Position numbers and translations under genes: made by a program. A stretch of DNA of 64,000 bases from Labrys monachus (GTDB lineage Bacteria > Pseudomonadota > Alphaproteobacteria > Rhizobiales > Labraceae): positions 5,525,001-5,589,000 of the forward strand of contig NZ_JAUSVK010000001.1 of the NCBI RefSeq assembly GCF_030814655.1, written 5' to 3'. The notes under the pieces are model-generated. The model saw nothing but the letters and a program-made list of their open reading frames with translations, searched no databases and had not been told where the DNA came from. Shown here piece by piece: positions 38,951-48,318 of the stretch (positions are counted from its first letter, which is position 1; each line of letters begins with the position of its first letter).

Positions 38951-40482
38951 GCGTGTTCGCTCGCGCCGGCATACCGCATCAGCGCCTCCTCGTTGAGATC
39001 GGCATCGTTGTCGACGATGCGCGTCAGCCGGCCGCCGCTGACGATGCCGATCCGGTTGGACAGCAGCAGCAGTTCCGGCAATTCCGACGAAACGACCAGG
39101 ATGGCGGCGCCTTCGCCGGCCAGGCGCCGGAGCAGCGCGTAGATCTCGGCCTTGGCGCCGACATCGATGCCGCGCGTCGGCTCGTCGAACATGAACACGC
39201 GGGCGCCCGTCGCGAGCCAGCGCGCGATGACCGCCTTCTGCTGGTTGCCGCCGGAAAGATTGGCGAGCGGCATCGACACGTCGGCCGGGCGGATCTGCAG
39301 CTCGGCGACGTGGCGCTCGATTTCCCTGCGGCGGGCGGCGCGGCGCAGAATGCCGAATCGCGAGAAGCGCCGCTGGCTCGCCAGGCCGAAATTCTGCTCG
39401 ACCGACATCATCGGCACGATGGCGTGGCCGCGCCGGTCCTCCGGGATGAGGGCGATGCCCGCCGCCATGGCATCGGCCGGGCTTTCGATCGCCGCCACCC
39501 GCCCGCCGACGCGGATTTCGCCGGCCATGCGCCGGTCGAGGCCGAACACCGCCCGCAGGATGGCCGAACGGCCCGAGCCGACCAGCCCGGCGAGGCCGAC
39601 GATCTCGCCGGCCCGCACGGCGAGGTCGATGCCCGCCAGCCTGGCGGTCGACAGCCCGCGCAATTCGAGCGGTGCCGGCATCCGCGCCGCGACCGGCGCG
39701 GGACGGCCTTCCATGGCACGGGACAGTTCCCGCCCGGCGATGAGCTCGTTGAGCTGCTGGTTGGTGCAGGCGGCGATGGCATCGCTGGCGACGACGCGGC
39801 CGTCCCGCATGACGGTGAAACGGTCGGCGATGGCGCGGATCTCGTCCATGCGGTGCGAGATGTAGATGATGGCCTTGCCGTCCCGCCTGAGGCTGCGGAT
39901 CACCGCGAAGAGAGCGTCGCGCTCGGCGGGCGTGAGGCTGGAGGTCGGCTCGTCGAAGGCGATGATCCGTCCGCCGCGGGCGAGCGTGCGGCTGATCTCG
40001 ACGAGCTGCCGGTCGGCCATGCCGAGGCGCGAGACCGGCGCATCGGCGCGCAGATGCGGCGCAAGCCGGCCGAGGATGCCGAGGGCCGCCGCGCGATGGC
40101 GCTTGCGCGGCACCAGGCGCAGCGCCGGCGTCTGGCCGAGGAAGATGTTGCGGGCGACGTCGAGCTGCGGCACGAGGCTCAGTTCCTGGCTCACCAGCCC
40201 GATGCCCAGCGACAGCGCATGGCGCGGGCCTTCCGGCCGGACGCTGCCGAGGCCATCGATCTCGATCGTGCCCGCATCGGGCTGGACGATGCCGAACAGG
40301 ATCTTCATCAGCGTCGACTTGCCGGCGCCGTTCTCGCCGAGCAGGGCATGGACTTCCCCGCCCTGCAGGGCGAGGTCCACGTCCTGGAGAACCCGGATGC
40401 GGCCGAACGCCTTGGAGATGGCGTTCATGCGCAGCAGGGGCGCGCCGCGCCGCGGCGGCTCCTTCTCGTCACTTGCGATCAT
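38947..40482 (-). CDS. ribose-type ABC transporter ATP-binding protein
   Basis: 511 residues, two ABC domains in one chain as in RbsA. First Walker A GENGAGKST and Walker B IIAFDEPTSS; second domain has GLVGSGRS in place of a classical Walker A and retains LSGGNQQKAVIARW and VFMFDEPTRGIDVG. In RbsA-type proteins the second site is normally degenerate. ATG 40482 is preferred over TTG 40494. Confidence 0.93.
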   Translation of the reverse strand: MIASDEKEPPRRGAPLLRMNAISKAFGRIRVLQDVDLALQGGEVHALLGENGAGKSTLMKILFGIVQPDAGTIEIDGLGSVRPEGPRHALSLGIGLVSQELSLVPQLDVARNIFLGQTPALRLVPRKRHRAAALGILGRLAPHLRADAPVSRLGMADRQLVEISRTLARGGRIIAFDEPTSSLTPAERDALFAVIRSLRRDGKAIIYISHRMDEIRAIADRFTVMRDGRVVASDAIAACTNQQLNELIAGRELSRAMEGRPAPVAARMPAPLELRGLSTARLAGIDLAVRAGEIVGLAGLVGSGRSAILRAVFGLDRRMAGEIRVGGRVAAIESPADAMAAGIALIPEDRRGHAIVPMMSVEQNFGLASQRRFSRFGILRRAARRREIERHVAELQIRPADVSMPLANLSGGNQQKAVIARWLATGARVFMFDEPTRGIDVGAKAEIYALLRRLAGEGAAILVVSSELPELLLLSNRIGIVSGGRLTRIVDNDADLNEEALMRYAGASEHA

Positions 40483-40591
40483 CAGGCAACCCAAGCAAGG
40501 TTCGTCGCGGGATCGCCCGCCTGCGGGAGGCCCGCGGCATCGATCCGGCCCGCAGGGGGGATCGACGCCGCCTCACGCGAGGGCCGGCGCC

Positions 40592-41620
40592 TCAATCGAC
40601 ATGGGTGTCGGGATATTTGGCGACGTTGTCCTTGGTGATGACGGCCTGCGGCGACAGCACCCAGGGCGGGATCGGCTGGCAGCCGATGAGCCGCAGCGCC
40701 ACGTCGACGCCGAGCCTGCCTTCCTCCACCGGGAACTCGGCGACGGTCGCCCGCATGGCGCCGGCGGCGATCGACTTCTTGGCCTCGGGGATGCCGTCGG
40801 TGCCGACCACCGCCACCTTGCCGGCGGCGCCGGCATTCTTCACGGCCTCGTAGACGCCGAGCGCCATGCCGTCATTGTTGGCGTAGACGCCGACCAGATC
40901 CGGATGCTGGCGCAGGATGTTGGCGGTGGCGTTCAGCGCCGTCAGGCGATCCCAATTGCCGGGCTGGCTGGCGACCAGCTGCAGGTTGGGATAGGCCTGC
41001 AGCTGCGTCCGGAAGCCCTGCATGCGCAGGCGGGCATTGGGTGAGCCGGCCATCCCCTCGATCTGGGCGACCTTCCCGCCGGCGGGAAAGCTGTCATGGA
41101 GGAACGTCGCGGCCTGCCCGCCGATCTGCACCTGGTCGGTGCCGATATAGACGCTCGCGCCCTGGGTGCGGGCGTCGTCGATGATGATGGTGGGAATGTT
41201 GGCGGCCCTGGCCGCCTTGATCACCGGCGCGAGATTGGAATCCGACTGGGGCGAGAGCAGCAGCGCATCCGGCTTCTGCGAGGCCATGGTCTGGGCGAGA
41301 TTGAGCTGCTCGACCATGGAGGCTTCGTCCTTGGCGGCCTGGACGTCGACCTTGACGCCGTATTTCCCGGCCTCGCTTTTCACGCCCGCCGCGACGTCCT
41401 GCCAGAATTCGTTGATCAGCGTCTTCGAGACATAGGCGAAGCGCAGCGCCTTGCCCGGTTTCGGCGTGGCGCCGAACCGGGCCTCGATCGCGGTCGATTC
41501 GATCTTGTCCGCCGTGCCCGTGGGATAGGCCGAACAGGTCTCGGCCGATCGGGCGGCGGTGCAGGCGAGGAGGCCGGCAAGGGTGGCGGTTGCAACCAGG
41601 AGGTCGCGTCGAACAGACAT
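40592..41620 (-). CDS. ribose-type ABC transporter substrate-binding protein
   Basis: 342 residues. Signal peptide residues 1-26 (VATATLAGLLACTAARSA-E). Binding-fold motifs: FAYVSKTLINEFWQDVAAGV, DALLLSPQSDSNLAPVI, VYANNDGMALGVYEAV and VVGTDGIPEAKKSI. It is the first gene of the importer operon (109-nt gap to the ATPase). No catabolic gene is attached, so the ligand is unknown. Confidence 0.92.
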   Translation of the reverse strand: MSVRRDLLVATATLAGLLACTAARSAETCSAYPTGTADKIESTAIEARFGATPKPGKALRFAYVSKTLINEFWQDVAAGVKSEAGKYGVKVDVQAAKDEASMVEQLNLAQTMASQKPDALLLSPQSDSNLAPVIKAARAANIPTIIIDDARTQGASVYIGTDQVQIGGQAATFLHDSFPAGGKVAQIEGMAGSPNARLRMQGFRTQLQAYPNLQLVASQPGNWDRLTALNATANILRQHPDLVGVYANNDGMALGVYEAVKNAGAAGKVAVVGTDGIPEAKKSIAAGAMRATVAEFPVEEGRLGVDVALRLIGCQPIPPWVLSPQAVITKDNVAKYPDTHVD

Positions 41621-41979
41621 GTGTTTTCTCCCTCATCCGCCGCATCGGGCCGCCGGCCCGGCATGCGGCTCTGTTATGGTTTCCGTCGAACCGCCCGAGC
41701 CGCAGCCGGGACGGCCCGTCCGGCTTTCCGAGGCGAACGCCGCACCGGCGGGAAAGAGCAGGCCCGCGCAGCCGCGGCCGCTTGCGGTGCCGGCGGCGCC
41801 CGGCTTCTGTGTCCGACCGCCACCGTCTCGAAACCGCCGGCGTCCCCGGCCCGACCTCGATGCCGGGAACGTAGGCCGAAGCGTCTGTTAAGTGTATTTA
41901 GAAGACTTGTGTGACTTGTTAGCCTGGCTTAATCGATCGATCCGACAAGCCGTCACGCTCTTTGCAGGTATCGTGACCG
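41621..41979. other. divergent intergenic region (importer / LysR)
   Basis: 359 nt separating the divergent binding-protein and LysR genes. The segment nearest the LysR gene (about 41886-41935) is the most AT-rich part (TTAAGTGTATTTAGAAG), a likely promoter and LysR binding area. No palindrome is clear enough to call. Confidence 0.45.
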
Positions 41980-42906
41980 ATGCAGCTTCCGATACGCGCC
42001 ATCTGGGTGTTCCATGTCGCCGCGAAAGCGGGCAGCATTTCGAAGGCGGCCGAAGAGCTGAACGTCACGCCGTCCGCCGTCAGCCAGCAGATCCAGGCGC
42101 TCGAAGTCCAGCTCGGCACGTCGCTGATGGTCAAGGTCGGCCGGCACATCGCCCTCACCGAGGCCGGCGAGCGCTATTTCGAGAGCATCACCGACGGCAT
42201 CGAAGGCATCGCCGACGCGACGAACCTGATCCGCGGCTTCCGCTCGATCCTGACGCTGAACATCCGGGCGACGCCGACGCTCTCGAACAAATGGCTGCTG
42301 CCGCGCCTCGCCTCCTTCCTCGACGGCCATCCCGACATCGAGGTCCGCCTCGACGGCACCAACGAGCCGACGGATTTCAGCCGCGAATTGGTGGACCTGG
42401 AGATCCGGCATGGCGACGGGCGCTGGCCCGGCCTGTTCGTCGAAGGCCTGGCGGAGGAGAGCTTCCTGCCCGTCTGCGCGCCGTCCCTCGCCGCCGCGGC
42501 CTCCCTGGCGGCGGAGGAGATCGCGCGCCACCGCCTGATCCATTCGCTCAAGTCGCAGGCGCAATGGACGCGCTGGTTCCCGCTGGCGGGCGTCACCCCG
42601 GCGGAGCGCTGGCGCAAGGTGCTGTTCGACCGCAGCCACATGGCGATCGACGCCGCGGTCAACGGCATGGGCATCGCCCTCGAAAGCACCCTGATGACGG
42701 AGCACGAGCTGGACAGCGGCCTGCTGGTATGCCCGCTCGCCTCGCCGCCCGAGCTCCGCCTCGTGACGCAGTGGATCGTCTGCCCGCGCGACCATCTGCG
42801 CCACAAGAAGGTGCGGGTCTTCCTCGAATGGCTCCGCCAGGAGCGGGATGCCTGGCAGCGCCGATGGAGCGCGCCCGAGGCGGCGCGCACCCCCGCGGCG
42901 CCTTGA
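41980..42906 (+). CDS. LysR-family transcriptional regulator
   Basis: 308 residues. N-terminal HTH (FHVAAKAGSISKAAEELNVT, PSAVSQQIQALEVQLGTSL) and effector domain (IRATPTLSNKWLLPRLASFL), closest to the GcvA-type LysR group. Divergent from the ABC importer operon, which it probably controls. Confidence 0.92.
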   Translation: MQLPIRAIWVFHVAAKAGSISKAAEELNVTPSAVSQQIQALEVQLGTSLMVKVGRHIALTEAGERYFESITDGIEGIADATNLIRGFRSILTLNIRATPTLSNKWLLPRLASFLDGHPDIEVRLDGTNEPTDFSRELVDLEIRHGDGRWPGLFVEGLAEESFLPVCAPSLAAAASLAAEEIARHRLIHSLKSQAQWTRWFPLAGVTPAERWRKVLFDRSHMAIDAAVNGMGIALESTLMTEHELDSGLLVCPLASPPELRLVTQWIVCPRDHLRHKKVRVFLEWLRQERDAWQRRWSAPEAARTPAAP

Positions 42907-42986
42907 CCGGCGGCCCGAACGCCGGAGCGGACCCGCCTGCCCCGGCTCTCTTCCGACGCCCGACGGCCTTCACGGCGTGGAGGGCG

Positions 42987-43856
42987 TCAATGCCCGGTTG
43001 CCGGCATCGGCAGGGCGGCGACGCGCCGCCTTGCCTGGGCAGGCGGCAAATTCGCGAGGGGGATGAGCCGTGCGGCACGCCCCAGCATGCGGACGAGGCC
43101 CGCTTCCCCGAACCGCAGACCCCGCCCCTCCAAGGACGGCAGCGATCGCACCGGCTCCGGCGTCAGGCTGACCGCGGCGCGGATCAGGAGACGCTGGAGC
43201 GGCCGCAGGGGCGCGGGAAGAATGTCCGCCCCTGCCATGATGTCGAGAAACTCGGCGAGAATGGCGTGGTCCTCGAGGCGAGGCGCGGTGCCGGCGAGCA
43301 GCGCGTCCCAGGCGGCCCAGTCGCCCGGCGCCCCGGTCGCGCCATACAGCCGCGCCGCCGCCTCGCCTTCGCGGAACGCCGCCGACTTCTCGTTTGCCGT
43401 CAGGCGCCGCGCATAGCGGTGAAAGGCTTCCGCAAAGCCCCAAATCGCGGTCGCCTGCACCCAGTCGAGCAATACGGGATCGTTGGCGTGATAGGGCTTC
43501 CCGCCGGGGGTCGTGCCGCGCACGCGATCATGCGCCCGGACGACATGGGCGATCATCCGCTCGGCTTCTTCCCGGGGCGCATAGACCGTCACCATGGCGG
43601 CATAGCCGGTGCGGCGGAGCCGGGTGGCGGGATCGCTGCGGAAGCCGCTATGTTCCCACACGCCCGAACGCACGGACGGCTCGGCCAGCTCCAGCAACAC
43701 TGCGGCCACCCCGCCGATGAAGAGCGCGATCGGATTGCTGAAGATCTGCCAGGAAATGCCGTCGGCCGGCGCGAGCGCCGGGGCGCCGGGCGGCGTCTCG
43801 AAATCGACGTCCATGCCTTTCGGCGGCCCCATCAACGCCTGAAGAGCGTCGAGCAT
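42987..43856 (-). CDS. oxygenase MpaB/DUF2236 family protein
   Basis: 289 residues. ALFIGGVAAVLLELAEPSVR, SGVWEHSGFRSDP and RTGYAAMVTVYAPREEAERM are the DUF2236 signature, with His residues (VVRAHDRVRG, PYHANDP) that in the family bind heme. Members include the Lcp-type latex oxygenase relatives and fungal MpaB. Reaction unknown. Placed after nasA on the same strand but 140 nt away; no evident link to nitrate. Confidence 0.85.
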   Translation of the reverse strand: MLDALQALMGPPKGMDVDFETPPGAPALAPADGISWQIFSNPIALFIGGVAAVLLELAEPSVRSGVWEHSGFRSDPATRLRRTGYAAMVTVYAPREEAERMIAHVVRAHDRVRGTTPGGKPYHANDPVLLDWVQATAIWGFAEAFHRYARRLTANEKSAAFREGEAAARLYGATGAPGDWAAWDALLAGTAPRLEDHAILAEFLDIMAGADILPAPLRPLQRLLIRAAVSLTPEPVRSLPSLEGRGLRFGEAGLVRMLGRAARLIPLANLPPAQARRRVAALPMPATGH

Positions 43857-43996
43857 GATGCTCTCCCTCGCCTCGTCTGGCGCCGGTGACGGACGGCCCC
43901 GGAGGGCACGCGCAACATCGCTTTGCGATCACCGGCTCGTCCTAAGGTCGGGATGGCTCGCCCCGTTTCAAGAAGGGGCGCTTCGATGTGCGCGCC

Positions 43997-46690
43997 TCAG
44001 GCGGCCGAGAGGTTGGCCTCGAGCAATTTCCGGATCTCCGGCCGGCAGGAGCCGCAATTGGTGCCGGCCCTGACGGCCTTGCCGACGGCTTCGACGCTGC
44101 GGGCGCCCCGGCGCACGCAGTCCTCGATCGCCTTCTGCCGCACGCCGAAGCAGGCGCAGACCTGCGGCCCCCTGTCCTCGGGCGGACCCGGCGCCCGCCC
44201 CGCGAGGATATAGCGCCGCGTCGCCGCGTCGATGCGGTCCCGGCTGAGGAGCTCGATCGCCCAGTCGAGGCCGGCTTCGTCCGCCAGCGGCCCCGTCGAC
44301 AGCAGGACTTCCAGCCGGTGGTCGAGCAGCGAGGCGGCGCGGTAGAGGCCGGCGGCCGGATTGCGCTGGTTCAGGGGACTGGCCCACAGGTCGAGCCAGT
44401 TCGAGAGGAGATCGTGCAACGGCCCGGGCGCCCGGGGGCTGGCGAAGCTGACGACCTCGCCCCCGACGACCGCCATGCGCGCATGGCTGAGCCAGGCCGG
44501 CATCGGCTGGCGCTTGCGGGCGACGATGAAGCCCTGCGCCAGCACGGTCCAGGGCCGAATCGCCGCCGGCACCGCCTTGGAGTCGGGCTGGCCCGACACC
44601 GGGTCGACCACGCCATGCACGAGGGCGCCGACGCGCGCCCGCCCGGCGGTGGCTTCCGTCCAGTGGATGGGGGCGAAGATCGAGCCGGGACGCTGGCCGG
44701 CGGTGACGACGACGCGCAATTCGACGCGGCCATGCGGGGTGGACACCACGGCAAAGCCGCCGTCGGCGAGCCCGAAGCGCCCGGCATCCTCGGGATGCAC
44801 CTCGACGAAAGGCGCCGGGCAGTGCCGGGCGAGACCGGGGCTGAGGCCGGTGCGCGACATCGTGTGCCATTGGTCGCGCACGCGCCCGGTGTTGAGGATC
44901 AGCGGATAGTCCCCCGCCGGCTGCGCCGCCAGGCTCGGCGTCGCCGGACAGACGAAGCGCGCCTTGCCGTCGGCATGGGCGAAGCCGCCCTGTCCGAACA
45001 GACGCGGGGTTCCGGCAATGGCGCCTTTCGGCAGCGGCCACTGCACCGGCGCGAGATCGTCATAGGCCTCGTCCGAAATCTCGGCGAGGCCGCCGATGTC
45101 GAACAGCCGGGTGCCGTCATTCTCGAAGGCCGAGAGCGCGGCATGCTCCCGGAAGATGTCCGCCGGCTTGCGGAAATCGAAGGCGTGGCGATGGCCGAGC
45201 CGCTTGCCGACCTCGCAGATCTGCCACCAGTCCGGCCGCGCCTCGCCCGGCGGCGCCAGGAAGGGACGCTGGCGGGAGATCCGGCGCTCCGAATTGGTGA
45301 CGGTGCCGTCCTTCTCGCCCCATGCCGCGGCCGGCAGCACCACGGTGGCGGCGTCGAGGAGCCCGTCGACATGGGCGCTGATCTCCGACACGGCGAGGAA
45401 ATCGAGCTTCTTCAAGGCGCTGCGCATGGCATCGGCCCGCGGCAGGCTGGCGGCGGGATTGGTGCACAGCACCCACAGCGCCTTGATCTCGCCGCGCTCG
45501 ACCGCCTCGAACAGGGCCACGGCCTTGAGGCCCTCGCCTTGCGCCATCCTCGGCGCCTGCCAGAACCGGCCGACGCGATCGACCTCCTCGGGCGCGAAGC
45601 CCATATGGGCGGCGAGCTGGTTGGCCAGCCCGCCGACCTCGCGCCCGCCCATGGCGTTGGGCTGGCCCGTCAGCGAAAAAGGGCCGGATCCCGGCCGGCC
45701 GATGCGCCCGGCGGCGAGATGGACATTGAGGATGGCGTTGACCTTGTCGGTGCCCTGCGCCGACTGGTTGACGCCCTGGCTGAAGCAGGTGACCACGCGG
45801 GGCGTGGCGATCCACCAGTCGAGGAAGAGGGCGAGATCGGCTTCGCCCACCCCGCAGCGGGCGGCCGTGGCGGCCCGATCCGGCGCGATCCGGCGCGCAT
45901 TGCCCAGAGCCTCGTCCAGGCCGGCCGTGTGCCGGGCGACGAAGTCCCGGTCCAGCGCGCCCCGCTCGGCGATCTCCACCAGCAGCCTTGCGAAGAGCAC
46001 GCCGTCCATGCCCGGCGCGACGGCCAGATGCAGGTCGGCGCTGCCGGCGGTGACGGTCCGGCGCGGATCGATCGCCACGACGCGGCAGCCGCGACCGGCC
46101 CTCGCCTGCTCGATGCGCTGGAAGAGCACCGGATGGCACCAGGCGGTGTTGGAGCCGACGAGCACGACGAGATCGGCCTCGTCGAGATCCTCGTAGCAAT
46201 TGGGAACGATGTCGGCGCCGAAGGCGCGCTTGTGGCCGGCGACGGTCGAGGCCATGCAGAGGCGCGAATTGGTATCGACATTGGCCGAGCCGATGAAGCC
46301 CTTCATCAGCTTGTTGGCGACGTAGTAATCCTCGGTCAGCAATTGTCCCGACAGATAGAACGCCACCGCATCCGGGCCGTGCTGCTCCGATGCCCGGCGC
46401 AATCCCTCCGCCACCGCATCGAGCGCACGGTTCCAGGTGGTGCGCACGCCGTGGATGGCGGGGTAGTGCAGCCGCCCCTCCGTCGCCAGCGTCTCGCCGA
46501 GCGCCGCGCCCTTGACGCAGAGCCGGCCCCGATTGGCGGGGTGGGCGGCGTCGCCGGCGATCGCCGCCCCGCCGGCGCCGTCGGGGGTGGCGATCACCCC
46601 GCAGCCGACGCCGCAATAGGCGCAGGTGGTCCGGACGCCGGCCTGGGCCAGGGGGGCCGCGGAATGGAAGGGGGATGCGCCGATGTCCAT
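43997..46690 (-). CDS. nasA: assimilatory nitrate reductase catalytic subunit
   Basis: 897 residues. An N-terminal [4Fe-4S] motif (CAYCGVGCGV with a fourth Cys in GRLCVKG), the molybdopterin domains (SANVDTNSRLCMASTVAGHK, VGSNTAWCHPVLFQRI, QGVNQSAQGTDKVNAI) and a C-terminal BFD-type [2Fe-2S] domain (VCACFGVRQKAIEDCV, AGTNCGSCRPEIRK). This is the NasA-type assimilatory enzyme of the bis-MGD family, which reduces nitrate to nitrite in the cytoplasm; there is no Tat signal. Start ATG 46690 overlaps the previous stop (TGATG). Last gene of the nas operon. Confidence 0.95.
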   Translation of the reverse strand: MDIGASPFHSAAPLAQAGVRTTCAYCGVGCGVIATPDGAGGAAIAGDAAHPANRGRLCVKGAALGETLATEGRLHYPAIHGVRTTWNRALDAVAEGLRRASEQHGPDAVAFYLSGQLLTEDYYVANKLMKGFIGSANVDTNSRLCMASTVAGHKRAFGADIVPNCYEDLDEADLVVLVGSNTAWCHPVLFQRIEQARAGRGCRVVAIDPRRTVTAGSADLHLAVAPGMDGVLFARLLVEIAERGALDRDFVARHTAGLDEALGNARRIAPDRAATAARCGVGEADLALFLDWWIATPRVVTCFSQGVNQSAQGTDKVNAILNVHLAAGRIGRPGSGPFSLTGQPNAMGGREVGGLANQLAAHMGFAPEEVDRVGRFWQAPRMAQGEGLKAVALFEAVERGEIKALWVLCTNPAASLPRADAMRSALKKLDFLAVSEISAHVDGLLDAATVVLPAAAWGEKDGTVTNSERRISRQRPFLAPPGEARPDWWQICEVGKRLGHRHAFDFRKPADIFREHAALSAFENDGTRLFDIGGLAEISDEAYDDLAPVQWPLPKGAIAGTPRLFGQGGFAHADGKARFVCPATPSLAAQPAGDYPLILNTGRVRDQWHTMSRTGLSPGLARHCPAPFVEVHPEDAGRFGLADGGFAVVSTPHGRVELRVVVTAGQRPGSIFAPIHWTEATAGRARVGALVHGVVDPVSGQPDSKAVPAAIRPWTVLAQGFIVARKRQPMPAWLSHARMAVVGGEVVSFASPRAPGPLHDLLSNWLDLWASPLNQRNPAAGLYRAASLLDHRLEVLLSTGPLADEAGLDWAIELLSRDRIDAATRRYILAGRAPGPPEDRGPQVCACFGVRQKAIEDCVRRGARSVEAVGKAVRAGTNCGSCRPEIRKLLEANLSAA

Positions 46691-48318
46691 CAATACACGT
46701 CCGCCTGATAGCGCCCGGCCTTCTTGAGGGCGGCGACGAAGCCCGCCGCCTCCTCGGCCGACCGCGCGCCCCATTGCGCCACGATGTCCACCAGCGCGCG
46801 CTCGACATCCCGGGCCATACGCTTGGCATCGCCGCAGACATAGAAATGCGCGCCTTCGGCGAGCCAGCGCCAGAGCTCGGCCCCGACCTCGCGCATGCGG
46901 TCCTGGACGTAGAACTTGCCGGCGGCATCGCGCGACCAGGCGAGCGACAGGCGGCTGAGATGGCCGCTCCGGCGCATGGCGGCGAATTCCTCCTCATAGA
47001 GGAAATCATGGTCGCGATGCTGGTGGCCGAAGAACAGCCAGTTGCGGCCGCGCGCCCCGATGGCCGCGCGCTCCTGCAGGAAGGCGCGGAACGGCGCCAC
47101 CCCGGTGCCCGGCCCCACCATGATCACCGGCGTCTGCGGATCGTCGGGCAGGCGGAAGCCATGCGCCTTCTGGACATAGACCTTGAGGTCCTCGCCGGGC
47201 TCGATGCGCTCGCCGAGGAAGATGGAGGCGACGCCGAGCCGCTCGCGCGGGCCGACGCGATAGCGCACGCCGTCGACGGTGAGCGAGACGCGGCCGGGAG
47301 CGGCCCTGTGGGAGGACGAGATCGAATAGAGCCGCGGCTGCAGCGGCTCGAGCGCCTCGACGAAGGCCTCGGCCCCCGGCCGGATGCCGCGGAACTTGTG
47401 CAGCGCCGACAGGACGTCGAGAGCGGCGGCGTCGCCGTCCGGGTCCTCGCCGCTGGCGAGCGCCCTCGCCTTGCGGCGCAGATCGCCCGTGGCGAGATAG
47501 GACAGCAGCTGGAACAGGCTGTCGGGCGGCGAGCCGAGCGAGACGTCCTCGATCAGCCGGTCGCGGAAGGTCCGGCCCTCGATCGGCGTCTCCGGCCGCG
47601 CCCCGAGCATGGCGATGATCTGGTCCGCGAGGCCGGGCGGGTTCTTCGGGAAGACGCCGAAACTGTCGCCGACGACATAGTCCAGGCCGCTGGCGCCGAG
47701 GTCGAACTCGACATGCCAGGTCGTCTTCGCCGAGCCGGCGCCGTTGAGCCGGCGCCGCGAGACGAAGCGCGCCGCCACCGGGTCGTCGCGGGAGCGGCCG
47801 GGGCCGCCGGCGGAGGGCGCGGCGACCGCTTCGGCAGCCGGCGCCGGCGGCTCGCTCTTCCCGCCGTCCTGTCCGATTTCCTGTCCGATCTCCTGCGCGA
47901 GCTGCCTGAGCATGCGCGCCGTCTCCTTGCCGCCGGGGGCGCACAGGGTCAGCCGCTCCTCCTTGCGCAGGAAAAGCGCATTGGCATAGTCGGCGCAATT
48001 GTAGCCGCACTGGCCGCAATCCTGCTGGGCCATGGCGGCCATCAGGCGCGGCGCGAGCGGCTTGTCCGCCGCCAGCGCGCTGCGCTCCGCCAGGGGCATG
48101 CCCGGATCGTGCCAGGGTGCATCGTCATTGTCGGCCAGGACCGGCGGCGCCGCGCCGCCAACCGCTTCCGGCGCGTTCACTGACCCGGCCGGCGCCACGG
48201 CGCCCTCGGCGGCGAGCATGGCGCCGAAGAAGCCGTCCAGCCAGGCCCTCTGCTCCGGCGTGAAGGGGGCGTCGGGCGGGATGAGAGTGCGCATCGGCGG
48301 GGGGACGAGCATGTTCAT
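46690..48318 (-). CDS. CysJ-like FAD/NADPH reductase with N-terminal Fe-S motif
   Basis: 542 residues. Near residue 105 the motif CGQCGYNCADYANALF, with a fourth Cys in LTLCAPGG, resembles the [4Fe-4S] motif of RnfB-type proteins. The rest is a ferredoxin-NADP-reductase-like module as in sulfite reductase alpha: PRLYSISSSH (FAD), MVGPGTGVAPFRAFLQER and the C-terminal RYQADVY. The flavodoxin domain of CysJ is missing and replaced by the Fe-S region. It is probably the electron donor from NAD(P)H to NirA and/or NasA. Overlaps nirA by 4 nt (ATGA). Confidence 0.85.
   Translation of the reverse strand: MNMLVPPPMRTLIPPDAPFTPEQRAWLDGFFGAMLAAEGAVAPAGSVNAPEAVGGAAPPVLADNDDAPWHDPGMPLAERSALAADKPLAPRLMAAMAQQDCGQCGYNCADYANALFLRKEERLTLCAPGGKETARMLRQLAQEIGQEIGQDGGKSEPPAPAAEAVAAPSAGGPGRSRDDPVAARFVSRRRLNGAGSAKTTWHVEFDLGASGLDYVVGDSFGVFPKNPPGLADQIIAMLGARPETPIEGRTFRDRLIEDVSLGSPPDSLFQLLSYLATGDLRRKARALASGEDPDGDAAALDVLSALHKFRGIRPGAEAFVEALEPLQPRLYSISSSHRAAPGRVSLTVDGVRYRVGPRERLGVASIFLGERIEPGEDLKVYVQKAHGFRLPDDPQTPVIMVGPGTGVAPFRAFLQERAAIGARGRNWLFFGHQHRDHDFLYEEEFAAMRRSGHLSRLSLAWSRDAAGKFYVQDRMREVGAELWRWLAEGAHFYVCGDAKRMARDVERALVDIVAQWGARSAEEAAGFVAALKKAGRYQADVY

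Noticed and set aside
43988-46708. Plus-strand open frame of about 906 codons
   Set aside because: Antisense to nasA, with no recognisable domain.
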